In this document: in pieces, positions 30,860 through 42,450 of the stretch
How positions within the stretch are numbered: the stretch's first letter is position 1
Layout: every line of letters begins with the position of its first letter
Assembly (NCBI GenBank): GCA_964036045.1
Contig: OZ038379.1
Span: 118,371,104-118,435,103, forward strand
Length of the DNA stretch: 64,000 bases
Reading direction: 5' to 3'
Source: Eutreptiella sp. 'Long Island Sound 2002'
Taxonomy: Eukaryota; Euglenozoa; Euglenophyceae; Eutreptiales; Eutreptiaceae
Notes under the pieces: generated by a model
The model's input: only the letters and a program-made list of their open reading frames with translations
Database searches by the model: none
Told to the model about the DNA's origin: nothing
Made by a program: the position numbers and the translations under genes

Positions 30860-33650
30860 CTCTACACACCCATCCTTCCAGCATGTAAGTCCCTCCCGTT
30901 GGCACATGCAAGCCCATCCCCATGGCACCCCCAATGCCACCCATAAAACCCCCAAGTGGCATCCAACACACACTCACACTGATGTGCCATCCAACAGGGG
31001 GGAAGGTTGGTTGAACAAGACCCACTAACCCGTTCACCAACACCTGGCTATTAAGCACCAACAGTCTGAAGCAAAAACATTCGCCACTGCAGCATGCTGC
31101 CTACTGTTGGTCCTTGCTGGCTATTGTTCTGCCTCTTGTTGGAAACCATATCCATCTCTCCATCAGCGTCATCTGACAGATCTGTGCATAATGTCTGATG
31201 TCTGATGGCTGATAGGCGAGGCGTACGTTTGCATCCTCTGGTTGAGTATGTTTGTTAGTCTCTGCGACTCAGTCAGAGATAGTCTCATAGAACATGAAGT
31301 CCAATGGACAGATTGATATCAAATGCACAATCCCACACCCCTTACTCGGACAGGGGGTTGCAGTGGAAGGTGGGAAACTGGGGGGTTGCAATAGATGGCA
31401 ATCTGGGAATGTTATGCAGGGGAAAATAGGGACAGCAATGATACACATTAAACGCCATACACCAATCATCCAAACCTTGAAGGGCGGGTGTTGTAGAAAT
31501 TTGTGCACTGGGAGTGTGGTTTGGGGTGAGAGGAAGAAACATGGGGACAAGAGGAGGGGGGGGGGGGGGGGGGCTGTGGTGGCAGGGGAACGGGGGGGGG
31601 GGGCATATTTCCTTATGTTGTAGCTGCTGCAGTTGGTGGAGGAGTTCACCATATGCACTCACCCTCACCCCTATCTTTGCCTACACATCCCAGTCCTAGC
31701 CAACACCATCCGATTGTACCCACCCTGCCGACATAACCCCTCCCCTGACCACACAGCCGTACTCTGACCCACGCACCCCTGAGCCATCCCACACAAATGG
31801 AGGGCTTGGGCGTGTTTTCTTATGTTGTGGGTCTTGTGGTGAATTTTGATGCATGCAATACCTGCCCACTTGCCCGTGTCCTTGCCCACACATTCCTGTC
31901 CCAGCCAACACACCCACATCCCTGCACACATAACCCACCCTGCCCACACATGCGCACCCCTGCCCACACAACCCTACCCTGACCCACACACCGCACACAC
32001 TCAACCCGAAATCAGGCCGGAAAGACGACACCACCCACCATGGGCACCTCCGGGTGCAGCCTGTGTGGGGTAGTCGCACCACTGCCTCACTGAGTGTCCC
32101 CACCACCCACATGCACACACACGCACAGTGACCCCTCTCTCCCCCCACGGGTCCATTGAGTACACACAGGAGAACCAAGGGCAAGAGGTATGAAGGCCAT
32201 AGGTGCCCAGGTACAAGAGGTTTGGCTGATGGGGTGTGTGCGCGAGGGACATACACACTTGCCACGCCTCCTGTGCAACAAGGGCGGTAAAGGTGAGGGT
32301 ATACCTCTCCTTTTTTTGTAGGCATTGCAATGCAGATGAAGTGAGGAGGGAAAATTCATAAACATGACCCACTGCACCATGACCGAGAAGGGGAGACGGA
32401 GAAGGGTGAGTGGCCTTTGAGTGAAAGTAGAAGGAATAGAGTATAGTACCCTCTAGCCAAACCCCCTGGCCATTCCCCAGTGCCCTACAACCAAGGAAGG
32501 GTATTGGGCCAAGAAACGCCCCAATCCCCTATTGGGGAAGCCCGAAGGCGTAAGCACTGCTCTTCGGGCACGCACCCGAGGGGCTGCCGCTGTGTGAGGC
32601 CGCGCCGAGCTAATGTTGTGCTACTTCAATGCCTCAAGGATTAATAAGGGCCGCCCAAGCCTTGTTGTGGCTAACACAGCCGGACCCAACCGGCCGTGGC
32701 CTCAGGGTTCCGTTTGCGTTCTGGAGTTTAGCTCCGGCGAAGCTTTGAGGATGCTTAAGTTGGCCCACTCACGTTTGTGTGGTCCTCACTGGGATTGGCG
32801 AAAGGGAGTCGCCCAAGCAGTTACCCTGCAGCCCATGCCCCGCAGAACTGCATGCCTACTACCGCGCTAGCAGAAAACACGACTCGTTGTCCTGCGCATC
32901 GCCGATCCCTACGCTGGCACCCACACACCACGTTGCGCGGCACTAGTCGCACGCACTGGTTCCTCCGGCAGTCCATAGTTCTTCGGCGCCAAGGTAGGTG
33001 TAGTATTTGCTTCTCTAGAGCCCCTTGTGCCCTTTTCGTGCACCTTTTCTTCTTCGAGGCTTCTCTTACCTGTCGTCGGTCCAGGGTCCTCTAACCTAGT
33101 TCGATGGCTTTTGGGGGGGAGTCGAGGAGACCGAGAGGCGGCACAACATCAAGATGGCGTCTTCCTTGGTGGCAATGTCCACCTGCACATTGACGGCGAT
33201 GATCTACTTTGACACGTTTCCCACCATGTTGATCGCGGTCTTTGGGTCGGGCGCTCAGCATTCAGGGTGTGTGTCTACAGATGTGTATGCCATTCACGCA
33301 GTACCCAGGGTTTTGGTACGAGACCCACGGGTGGTGACAATATGCTTGTGCGCACCCGAAGGACCAAGCCCACCCTTCAACGCCCCAAACACCACATTGC
33401 GGTGAGGGTGACTCAATACACCATCTTAACGGTGCCCCTACAGTGGGTGTGGCGACTTTCTACAAGCCTCATCCCTTCTTTTAGGGCCACAGTCCTGAGG
33501 GGTGGGGGCAGGGGCATGGCAGGGGCTGGGGCATGGGTTGTGTGGGGGTGGTGTCTTCCTCGCCGCTGCACCCCGCCCCTCTTTCCTGCCCCCTCTCTCA
33601 CACCTAAATTTGTACCCTCACCTCGGTCCTTTCAGCAAAATACCCCACGG
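30860..33650. other. low-complexity sequence, no supported gene
   Basis: It contains a G run (about 31555-31573), CCCACAC-rich simple sequence on the plus strand (31700-32000), and GC-rich sequence at 32500-33650 in which short ORFs exist on both strands without any motif I can support. Confidence 0.5.
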
Positions 33651-33659
33651 CCGCTCTCG

Positions 33660-36560
33660 CACTATGCCACCCAGCAAAAGTTGCCGCCCAAGGTGCCGTC
33701 AACGAACCCCGTGTTCTTGTCCTACCGCCCCGCATGCCCCTGCCCTTGTCCCTACTTTGGCGCCTGCTCCTGCCCGCCCCTTGCGCCCGCGTGCCCGGCT
33801 CGTGGCTGCTGCCTGTGCGTGCTACCCAATTAGTTGCCCACGTGTACAACTCCCCACTATTGCAAGCGTGCACAGCCTTCCTCAATTCCCTATGCGTGCG
33901 GATCAAAGCACCGGGGGCACACACAACTAAGAGTTGTAGGAAGCCTGTGCCCCCTCCAACAAGACCTTGTTGCACTATTCCTTGTTGTAGCCCGTGTATG
34001 TAGCTCCTATTTTCAGACACGGCTCCCTATTGTTGTCCCCTTTGCCTATAGCAGCCTAAGTACACCGCTCCCAGCTTGCGTGCGTGGCCCAAGTCTCATT
34101 GGTGGCTGTAGGGAGCACCGGGCCGCTGCACACGTGGGCTACTGCTGGATCTGGGGCACGCAAGCTGCAGCACTAAGCTACGCGTACGAGCAGCAAGAAA
34201 CTCAGCAAGAGGATGCCGTCTGGGCTTAGCAGGGGCTGGGCAAGCGGGGGGTTGCCAAGAGCTGCGGACGTAGCGCTATTGTAGGCAGCCGCGTGTGTGG
34301 GCTGATGTTTTTTTTTGGTCAGGGCAGTGCACGGGGGTAGCAGCAGGGGCTTGCGACATGGGCGGCACCTTGAGGCCATGCACCTGGGTAGTTGCTGGGT
34401 GCGGCACCCGTGGGTTACCGGTAGGGTGCTACGCATGCGGACAACAGCACGGACATTGTGCACACCGGCAGTAACTTGGAGCAGCAACAACCGGAGGTTG
34501 TGCACATGGGTTGCAGTACCATGTGCGGGGCTCCCTAGAGCTGCGTGCATGGGCCGCTTTCTAAAGGTTCCTCTGCGTGCAATTGCCTATTGTTGCCACA
34601 ATACGTAGCCTGTGTTGTTGCCGGCGTGCGCCACTCCTTGCCGTAGATACTAGCGTGTGGAGCTCACTGCTGCTACCGCGTGCACAACTCCTTGCCATAG
34701 CTAGCGTGCGCAGCACCCTTCAACGGGCATTGTGTGCTGCTCGTTGCCGCCGCCATCAAACGGAGCTCCCCACGGCGACTCGCCTGTGTAGCTCCTTGCA
34801 GCCGCTCCATGCACCGCCCCCTGCTGAAGCCCACGTGCAAGGCTCCTTTGTGTTGCACGCACGTGCATCCCCTTATTGGCGCCACTCAACGCGCCTTCTT
34901 GCTACCCGCATGCGCAACTCTTTACTGCCGCTTGCCTGTACCACTACCTTCGACGGCCAACACAAGCAACCTAGGTGTACACGGGGTGGGGAAGCCCATC
35001 CCCCCCCCCCCCTCTGCTAGCGCGCGCAAGATATGAAACCCCCGCCCATCTCCCGCGCTAGTCAACACAAAGGTGGGGTAGCGTCCCTCCGCCTTCTCCG
35101 CCTAGTGCCGTAGTGTGTGTGTGTGTGGGGGGGGAGGGGGGGTTGTCTCGCCAACCTATGTTGGTGCGCACAGAATTGAAGAGCCGTCCGTGCGTCTTGT
35201 GTTGGCGGGCACCAGGGTGGGACACGCAACCTTCTGCCCTCATGCCGGTGTGCTTAGCAGTGGGGAATTTGTCCCTCCACCCTTTGTCAATGCGCTGAGG
35301 GGTGGGCCGGGACCCTTGTGCCTCTCCCTGCCCATGCCCCTACCCCTACCCTTGCCCTTGCCATAGCCCCTTTCCCTGCCCTTGCATCCGCGTGCACAGC
35401 TCCTTGTTGACACCCTTGTGTGTGGTGCTTAGCAATATTGACATGTGGAGCACGCACTGCTACACGCGTGCACAACCAGCCCGTTGTAGCTTGCCTGCGT
35501 GGTCCCCGTGGGCTACCAGCAGTCACTCCCTAATGTGAGTGAGTGAGTGAGTGAGTGAGTGTGTGTGTGTGTGTGTGTGTATCCATCTTCTGCTACCTCC
35601 ATGCACGGCTCGCGGCTATCGTGGCACCAAGCTGCTACCAACGTGCACAGTGCTCCTGCTGTTGTACAATGCACACCACCTTCGTGGCAACCCATGCTTG
35701 CCCCACTTGGCTATTGCCCGTGTGCACGGCCCCTAAGCTACCCCGCACGTCATAAGGCCAATTGTGCCGCCCACGTGCACAACTCCTTGCCACATGCCGC
35801 ATTCGCAGCCCTTGCATATGCCCATGCTCGCAGTTGCTTGATGCTACCAATGTGTGCAGCTCCCAACGGCCGCCCGTGTGCCCGGTTTGTGGCTGTAGCG
35901 TGCACAACTCCTGGCTATAGCCAGCCTATGTAGCTCCCTCGTGCATCCCGGATGAGTTGCTGTTGCACACTACCCTAAATCCCTCCAGCTGTGTTCGCAA
36001 CAACCCGTGCGGCCTACATGTGCAGCTTCCGAGATCTACCCGTATGCGCGGGTGCTTCTGCTAACCGCGTGTGAGTCTCTGTGATAATTCCCACATATGC
36101 CACTCCTTGTTGCTACCCATGAGCCCCAATCCCTACATCTACCCGCGTTCGTAGCACCCCGCACATGCAGGTGTGTGCAAGTGCCCGCACATGCGGGTCG
36201 TTGCCGCCGCTAGCAAGCGCCAATCCCTATCGGTAGTGTGCACAACACCGTGTTGTTGCCCATGTGCACCACACTACCCGCTACAATTCGTTGCCAACTA
36301 GATGCAGCTGCTTGTGTGCATAGCTCGCAGTTGCTACCTGTGTGCAAAGCTTCTTGTTTTCGCCTGCATGCAATACTCGCTATTGCCGCCTATGTGTGCG
36401 ACTTCCTGTGGCTACTAGCTATGCATCCCTTTGCTACGACCACCAAGCTTGCCTCCTTGTGGCTACCCGCGTATGCAACTCCCCACTGCCGCTTGCGTGC
36501 ATTCCTCCTTGTTGCAACCAATGTGGGTTGTTGGAGGTGCGTGTGTGTGAAGGAGGTTTG
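33660..36560. repeat. long degenerate minisatellite, about 38-40 bp unit, with an inverted block
   Basis: Words of the type CGTGTGCACAACTCCTTG and GCTACC recur every 38-40 bases. From about 34080 to 34570 the same words appear as their reverse complement (GGGTAGCAGC, GTGCACGGG), so a block of the array is inverted. Simple repeats (GT)n and (GTGA)n occur at about 35117 and 35535. ORFs here, rich in Cys, Leu and His, are artefacts of the repeat. Confidence 0.8.
35535..35582. repeat. GTGA/GT microsatellite
   Basis: Seven GTGA units run directly into a GT dinucleotide tract. Confidence 0.95.
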
Positions 36561-36710
36561 CGGTCCACTTGGCAAAGGGGTGTATTCCCCTCCCCTTAGC
36601 ACTCCAGACAAGCCGGAGCGACAATGCACCACCCGTGTGGGCACCAGCCACGCGGGCAAGAAGGACTCTCCATCCTGGCATGCACCGGCATTGGCCACAC
36701 AGTTGAGTTT

Positions 36711-37790
36711 TCAAAACTCGTCCGCCGCAGCACAGGCATGTTGTCTCTCCAACGTGTGCCGGTGCGCAAATGATAAGAAAACGGTTCCCTCTCTCCTAAG
36801 TAGATGGGCCGAGGGTTGGGGCATGTGTCCCTCGGCCCTCCTATTGGTGTGCACAAGGGTGAAAGAGGCCCCTCCACCCTGTGCCGACCACCATAGGGTT
36901 GGGAAACCCATCCCTCCGTCCTATGGAGGTGTGTACCGGGGCGGGGCACCGTCCATCCACCCTATGCTAGTGTGCACAAGGTTCAGGTACGTGTCCCGAA
37001 GACCCGATGTTGTTGTGCACTGGCATGAATGTACCCTTTGTGAATTATGGATGACGTTTCTTTTGAATGGGCGTTGAACCTAGTGTGAATGTGGCCCCAT
37101 TTTTCCATAAACCCCCCTTCCTGTCTATCTTACAAGGTAGCTGTGTACCTCAAAACCGTGGAAAAATATTTCCTAGGGTTCTACCAAAAGGATTGACCCC
37201 TCCTTGATAGACCACAGCCTCACTGCCCCCATTTCTCTTGCATTCACATAGGTACAATCAAGCATCCTTCGTGCTAGGTTGTGAATGTGTACTTGATGTG
37301 AATTTTGTGCAAATTTCGCACGAAATTCGCGTGACATTTGCGTGAAATTGGGTGAATTCCCATGTGACAAGACACAAGACAGGTGGCTGGTAGGCAGAAC
37401 AAGAGACACCATTTCCTAATACTTTGTGAGTTAACGCCATCTCTTCTGGGCCTGGAACCTTTCGTGCAAAACCTTAACATATCCTAGGTCACTAAGCGCC
37501 CTTTGGTGTGCTCCCGTTGCAAGTAGTTGCACACTCAATGGCTCTTGGCCTCGCATGGTGCGCTTGGTGGGATCCCATCCCTCATAGCGGAGACTGTCAG
37601 CAATGGTGTGGTTATCCACAACCACACATAGCCCAGCTGGTCCCGTAAAACGCTTGGGCCCCAACTATTGCGCAGCATGCGCTTCAGCCGCCGGTGGCTC
37701 CCGTACATTGTCAAACGTGCAAATTTGGAGAGGAATCGCCACCGGGGAGCGAAGAAAATACATGTGGCCTATCCACAAATGGGTCCACAA
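36711..37790 (-). CDS. long table-6 reading frame, unclassified
   Basis: A frame free of TGA runs from about 37790 to TGA 36713-36711. The first half looks coding: GHMYFLRSPVAIPLQICTF, then TAG at 37667-37665 (HAAQ-stop-LGPKRF), then CVVVDNHTIADSLRYEGWDP and YVKVLHERFQAQKRW. It passes TAA at 37433-37431 and TAG at 37175-37173. The second half overlaps minisatellite-like sequence and may be open by chance. Function unknown. Confidence 0.4.
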
Positions 37791-38274
37791 AAATTTGCCC
37801 CACTCCAACTGTACAACCGCTTAAGGCTTGCACCGGTGAACCAACTTGTCTGCCACGCAAACACACACATGGTACTAAAATTGGTCCACCGCCTGCGGCA
37901 GATATCCAAGGTACTAGGCCTTCGTTCCGCGATAGGTCGAGTGATAGGATGAACCATACCGCGCATACCGTCTTTTCCCAGAGGGTTAGATGCTTGGGTG
38001 GAGCCAGTGAGATGGTCTCCCTCTCCTCCCTTTCCGGAGTTAGCACTAGTTCCCCCGGTTCATGGAGCGGTTGACATGTGTGCGAGGCTCCCAACTCCTT
38101 ACCGACTACTTCCTTGAGTGACTTCAACGTACGGTTAATGTGGATTCGTGACCGCACATCGTGGAAGAGACCGGCGCTCTTACTCGTAGTTCCGTGGGGC
38201 ATGGTGCACACACTAAAAACAAAGAACAAAATCAGGGGCAACTTCAGACTAAATGTTCCATGTCCGCGGTGCAA
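37791..38274 (-). CDS. upstream exon of the preceding frame
   Basis: Encodes HDVRSRIHINRTLKSLKEVV and LTPEREERETISLAPP. A neighbouring frame has DICRRRWTNFSTMCVF. The two frames must be joined by splicing or are separated by a frameshift. Confidence 0.35.
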
Positions 38275-38469
38275 GACAACAATTCAGCACAACACCGGCT
38301 CGGGCACCAAAATCCCATATTTTAATTGAATTTGCGCGAAATTCGCCCGAATTTCACATGCACATCCACATGCCAACACACACGCGCCTATGCCGTGGAT
38401 GCAACTTTCGCACGAATTTCCCGCGAATTTCGTGCAAATTTCGTGTAAACTTTGCAGAGGTCAAAGATT

Positions 38470-39010
38470 CCAAAATGGAGTAAAAGCCCCACCAAAAGGG
38501 TTTTGGTGGCCTTTTGCGAGGCTGCCGTCCCCCGTGCGACTAGCCTTACCCCTCACCATGAGGGCTCCGTGGCCCCTGCATGGGACTGGGAATAGTAGGT
38601 GCTGGGGGCATTTGAAATCTGGGGTCAGTTGCTGCACTAGCCACACGGGCGGAGGTATGGTGTCCCATCTCTACCAATTGTGTGTCCATTGTGGGCTGCA
38701 CTTGCGGCCAGAGACTGTCAAAAGATACATTATGCCGTAACAAAGGCCTCCAGGCAAGCGCATTGCTGATGAGCTGCAATGCCATTGCAAGATGGGTTGG
38801 TGGGAGGACATCGCCAAGGGCAAAGCAGACAGCGCCATCAGCATTCCGTGGTAGGGTCTGTGGCAGAAAAGAAAGTGTCCTTCCCCAGCTGCGAGTTGGG
38901 CGACGTGTGGGCTGCTCCAGGAGGGGAACGCGAGGTGGAATACACGGGTGGAAGGGACACCGCGCTTCTCAAGGTTGAAAATGTTATCCACCACCTGCGT
39001 GTTTGCTAGC
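38470..39010 (-). CDS. unclassified exon read through TAA and TAG
   Basis: The frame encodes AMALQLISNALAWRPLLRHN and SLWPQVQPTMDTQL. It then passes TAA at 38548-38546 and a TAG two codons later and continues as RKRPPKPFWWGFYSILES. No family recognised. Confidence 0.35.
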
Positions 39011-40144
39011 CCAAATATTGCCTCACCCCCCCCTTCTAAGCAACAGCACCGGGAACCAGGTCGGCACCGCCTCCTGATCTACAATACCCGTGAATGCCTT
39101 TCGTCCACTACAGGGTAGGGGGTCAACATGATTTGCATTGCTAACTATGTGGCAGTTATGCTCGTCACGTGTCCAGTGCGTAAACATAACCCCTTGGCGT
39201 GGCAACCCATTGGGGGGGGGGGGGGGATGCCATGGTGCCGGGATGTGGACACAACGAGAGGCCAATCACCCTAAGAGAGAAGCAACCCATCAAAGGTGTC
39301 TCCCTGGCCTCATCGTAAGCGTAGCCCGCTTGCACCACAATGCGGTACTCTGGGGACAACACCAAAAAAGATAACAATTGGCATTCAAAAACCGGGCCAT
39401 CACTGGGGGCAACACATAAGGGTCACAGGAGGTGTCCCGCCGCATGCCGCAAAGAGCAGCGGTCGCAACCCTTCGCCTTGTGTTGTTTTAGACTAGACCC
39501 GGTAAGTCTCCAGCCGCCAAATGCCGGTGACGACAAAGGTGGCGTACCACCCTACTATGGGGTGCATAGCATAGAAGAACCGTATTTGTTCGAGCAGTCA
39601 ACTCTGTTGCTTGTGAAGACCCATGGTTTGGGCCCTGCTGTGCCGCACTCCCTTAGGCAAAACTCGTTTACTGAAGGTGTGTGGCTGAGTTTGACTATTC
39701 TGGGGTGGTGCGTGAATTTGCTGGAGGACCCCGACGACAACACGGATGACACGACCATGAATACGGATGCATCACGCTGCGTGTGGGCACTATACTACGG
39801 CCGCCGGCCCCGACCTCATCAGTCTGGGCTGTATCCAATTGCCTGTCGCGTTGAACTGCACATGGGGTGTATTATCTGATGGTCCCTACCGTGCAACTGA
39901 TGTTGTGAATCTGCTAAAGACAAGCAGCCGGAAAAGGGACACGGAGGAGGATGTTGAGTGGAGGACTGTCATGCTGCGGGCAAGCACGGGCCACCTCCTG
40001 TTCTAGCAGCAGTTCTAGCACTCCGAGCTGCATGATCCATCAATTGCTTGGTGTGGGCATTCCGTGTCCATGAAGCACAATGCCGTGAGGTTTGGGTGGC
40101 GGCACATCGACGGCTAGGTTGCCGCCGATGTTGGCGAGGGTATC
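39011..40144. other. ORF-bearing region, strand unresolved
   Basis: Minus 39377-39165 encodes SPEYRIVVQAGYAYDEARE. Plus 39490-39879 encodes DNTDDTTMNTDASRCVWALY. A 15-base G run near 39210 separates possible exons. I cannot decide which is real. Confidence 0.3.
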
Positions 40145-40582
40145 TCAACCGTTGTTCCCCCCTATCTCCAAATAGTCCTGGTAGGTGGTAATGTTTTGGA
40201 CGTCGCGGTGTCTAGGCGTCCAGTGTACCGTCACTTTTTTTGGAGGTGACGTTTGGTAGCTTGGGTCTCGCTAGTCCTGGTCGTTAACCACTGCCTTTCG
40301 GGGTACTGGTATGGCTTTTACTAAACCTTGGGTTTCCGAAATGATCTCATCCTCGGGCCGTGCGAGGTGCGAAGCTACGGCGCAAACCATAGTCTCAACC
40401 CTGTGTACGCGTTGGGGGCCGTGCACCCCGAGGGCTGCCTGGAAGTCCCCGTTACTAATGCCTCCGCTATGCCTACCTTGGTGTTTCGATCTGTTTTCGT
40501 ACCAACGGTTTCTCTTGGGGTGGCCGGTATAGTGGATGGTCACTCCCAAGACATTATGCGTGTGTGGGAGGGTGCGCGACAT
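40145..40582 (-). CDS. unclassified protein read through one TAG
   Basis: The frame encodes SNGDFQAALGVHGPQRVHRV and PEDEIISETQGLVK. It passes TAG at 40273-40271 (VNDQD-stop-RDPSYQ), continues as PPKKVTVHWTPRHRDVQNIT, and ends at TGA 40147-40145. The continuation after TAG is clearly protein-like. No family recognised. Confidence 0.5.
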
Positions 40583-40599
40583 TCCTTTGTATTGTGAGG

Positions 40600-42450
40600 G
40601 GTTGATTCATTAGTTTTCCTTAGATTGTCCTGTGGCACGCCACCTCTAGCCCCTTGCTCGGTGGTCGGGGTCCTCCTCCGAGCTCTCCGAATCAATTGGC
40701 CCGTCTACAGGCCGTCGCTGTACTCTGAGGCGTGAGGTGCGAGGGCCCGCCGAGCTCCCAAGGGCTGGTACGGCGTCGAGGTACTTGTACTGGGTTGTAC
40801 TTGTACATGGAGACTAGGGGAAATGATTTGGATCTACATCATGTGGCCGAACTTCGGTGTTAGAGGATGCTTGGGGTTTGCCACTCTTTGAACCACTTTT
40901 GGCCTACCTTAGCCATAGGGCTGGGGGGTGGCCAGGTCTTGATCCACAACTATGCCGGGCCTTGCGCAAACACCCCTTTGGGGTGCCAAGGAGGGATAGG
41001 GGCCTAAGGAGCAGGGTTGAGGGAGGAATGCCCCTCGGCGTGTACTCCGGAGGTCCGTCGCCCTTGCAACGGGCAGTGCCGTGGGGTCCTAGGCCGAGTA
41101 CCAAGAGTGTCCTATGGCGTGAGCTAAGCAAAGATCTACACTTCCCACGGCGGCTCCAAGGACGCATGAGGGTGTGAGTGGGGCTAGTCCATTGATTGAT
41201 CCACCCATAAAAAGATCGAGGGGCCAAGGAGTACATCTCATGTGGCATTGTGCACCATTGTGCAACATCATCAAGCACTCCATCGTGCAAAAAGGCCCAA
41301 GGGACGCATGTCCCGGTGCACACCATGAAAGGGTGAAGGGAAAACCTCCCGTGGCGGCGTGCACGTGGGAGGGGTGGAGGGTTTCCGGCAGTTTGAAATG
41401 ACGATAGAAGAACGGATTTCCCACCCGTGCAAACCCCTCCATAGGGTGGGGGGAAGTCAACTCTAAGAAAGGTTGTTAACTCAAGCGTGGGGGCAGGCAT
41501 CGTAAACCCCCCCTTTTTGGGGGTAGATTGCGTAGCATACCCCAAAACGTATGGTTTTTGACCATTAACCCCATGTAAAATCATCATTTTAGGACCAAAA
41601 ATGATCCCCCAATGTTTTTTTGGATTGTGACCCACACCCCCCCCCCCTACCTAGGTATCCTTTTTTTTGGAGGGGGTAAAAACCATTTTGCGTATTGTGG
41701 CCGTCCTGTGGGTATTCGGACCTGGGTCCTAAAGAATTTTTTCTTTTATATGGACCCCCTAACCCATGGCGGGGGTCCCGGGTCCAAACTCTTGGTACAC
41801 GTGGTCGCCGACCCCCCCCCCCCCCCGATATGGCCCCTTGCCAATGAGGATTTATCCGGTTTCATGATGGGTGGGTTGTTCAGTGGCACCTAAAAACTTT
41901 TCAAAAATGGTAACTTTCTTACCCCCTTCCGTTGTCCCTACGATTGGTTTGGGTGATTGTTTGGTGACAATTTGCGTCCTTGAGCACGCATGGGGACCCA
42001 CGTACTGTCTGCCAGGCCCGTGTAGGCCGTGCCATGGGCCCTCCAAAAACGCCAAAATTGCTAATGCATAGGTTGTTTAGTGCCATTTGAAAAAATGTTC
42101 AAATTTTGACGTATTCCAAAACCTTTCTATTGCCACTATGATGGGTTTGGGTGATCATGTAGTGACAATACGGGTACTTACATACATACAATACGGGTAC
42201 GAGCACCCATGGGGCCCACATAGTGGCCACTACGCCCATTGATCCCGAGTCTTGGGCCCCGCAAAAGCTTGAAAATTGTTGTTCGTATGTGGTTCAGCGG
42301 CATTTCGTGTGCGCACAAAGGGCTTAAGCAGTTTTTCATCCTCTACAAGTCAAGAATGGAAATTTTTGAATCTTTTACTTGATAATCTAACTATTTACAA
42401 TGATGAAATATCCTAAGTAAAGCATGTTTGGGACCTTACGTGTTTGTTAT
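40600..42450. other. no gene; satellite flank of the 42.4-kb transposon
   Basis: 40600-41470 has only short ORFs. 41500-42450 contains C and G runs and, near 42350-42440, one unit of the about 200-bp satellite that resumes at 45853 (ACAATGATGAAATATCCTAA). Confidence 0.5.

Noticed and set aside
33660-36560. Many Cys/Leu/His-rich ORFs on both strands
   Set aside because: They follow the minisatellite period and have no motif; by-products of repeat composition.
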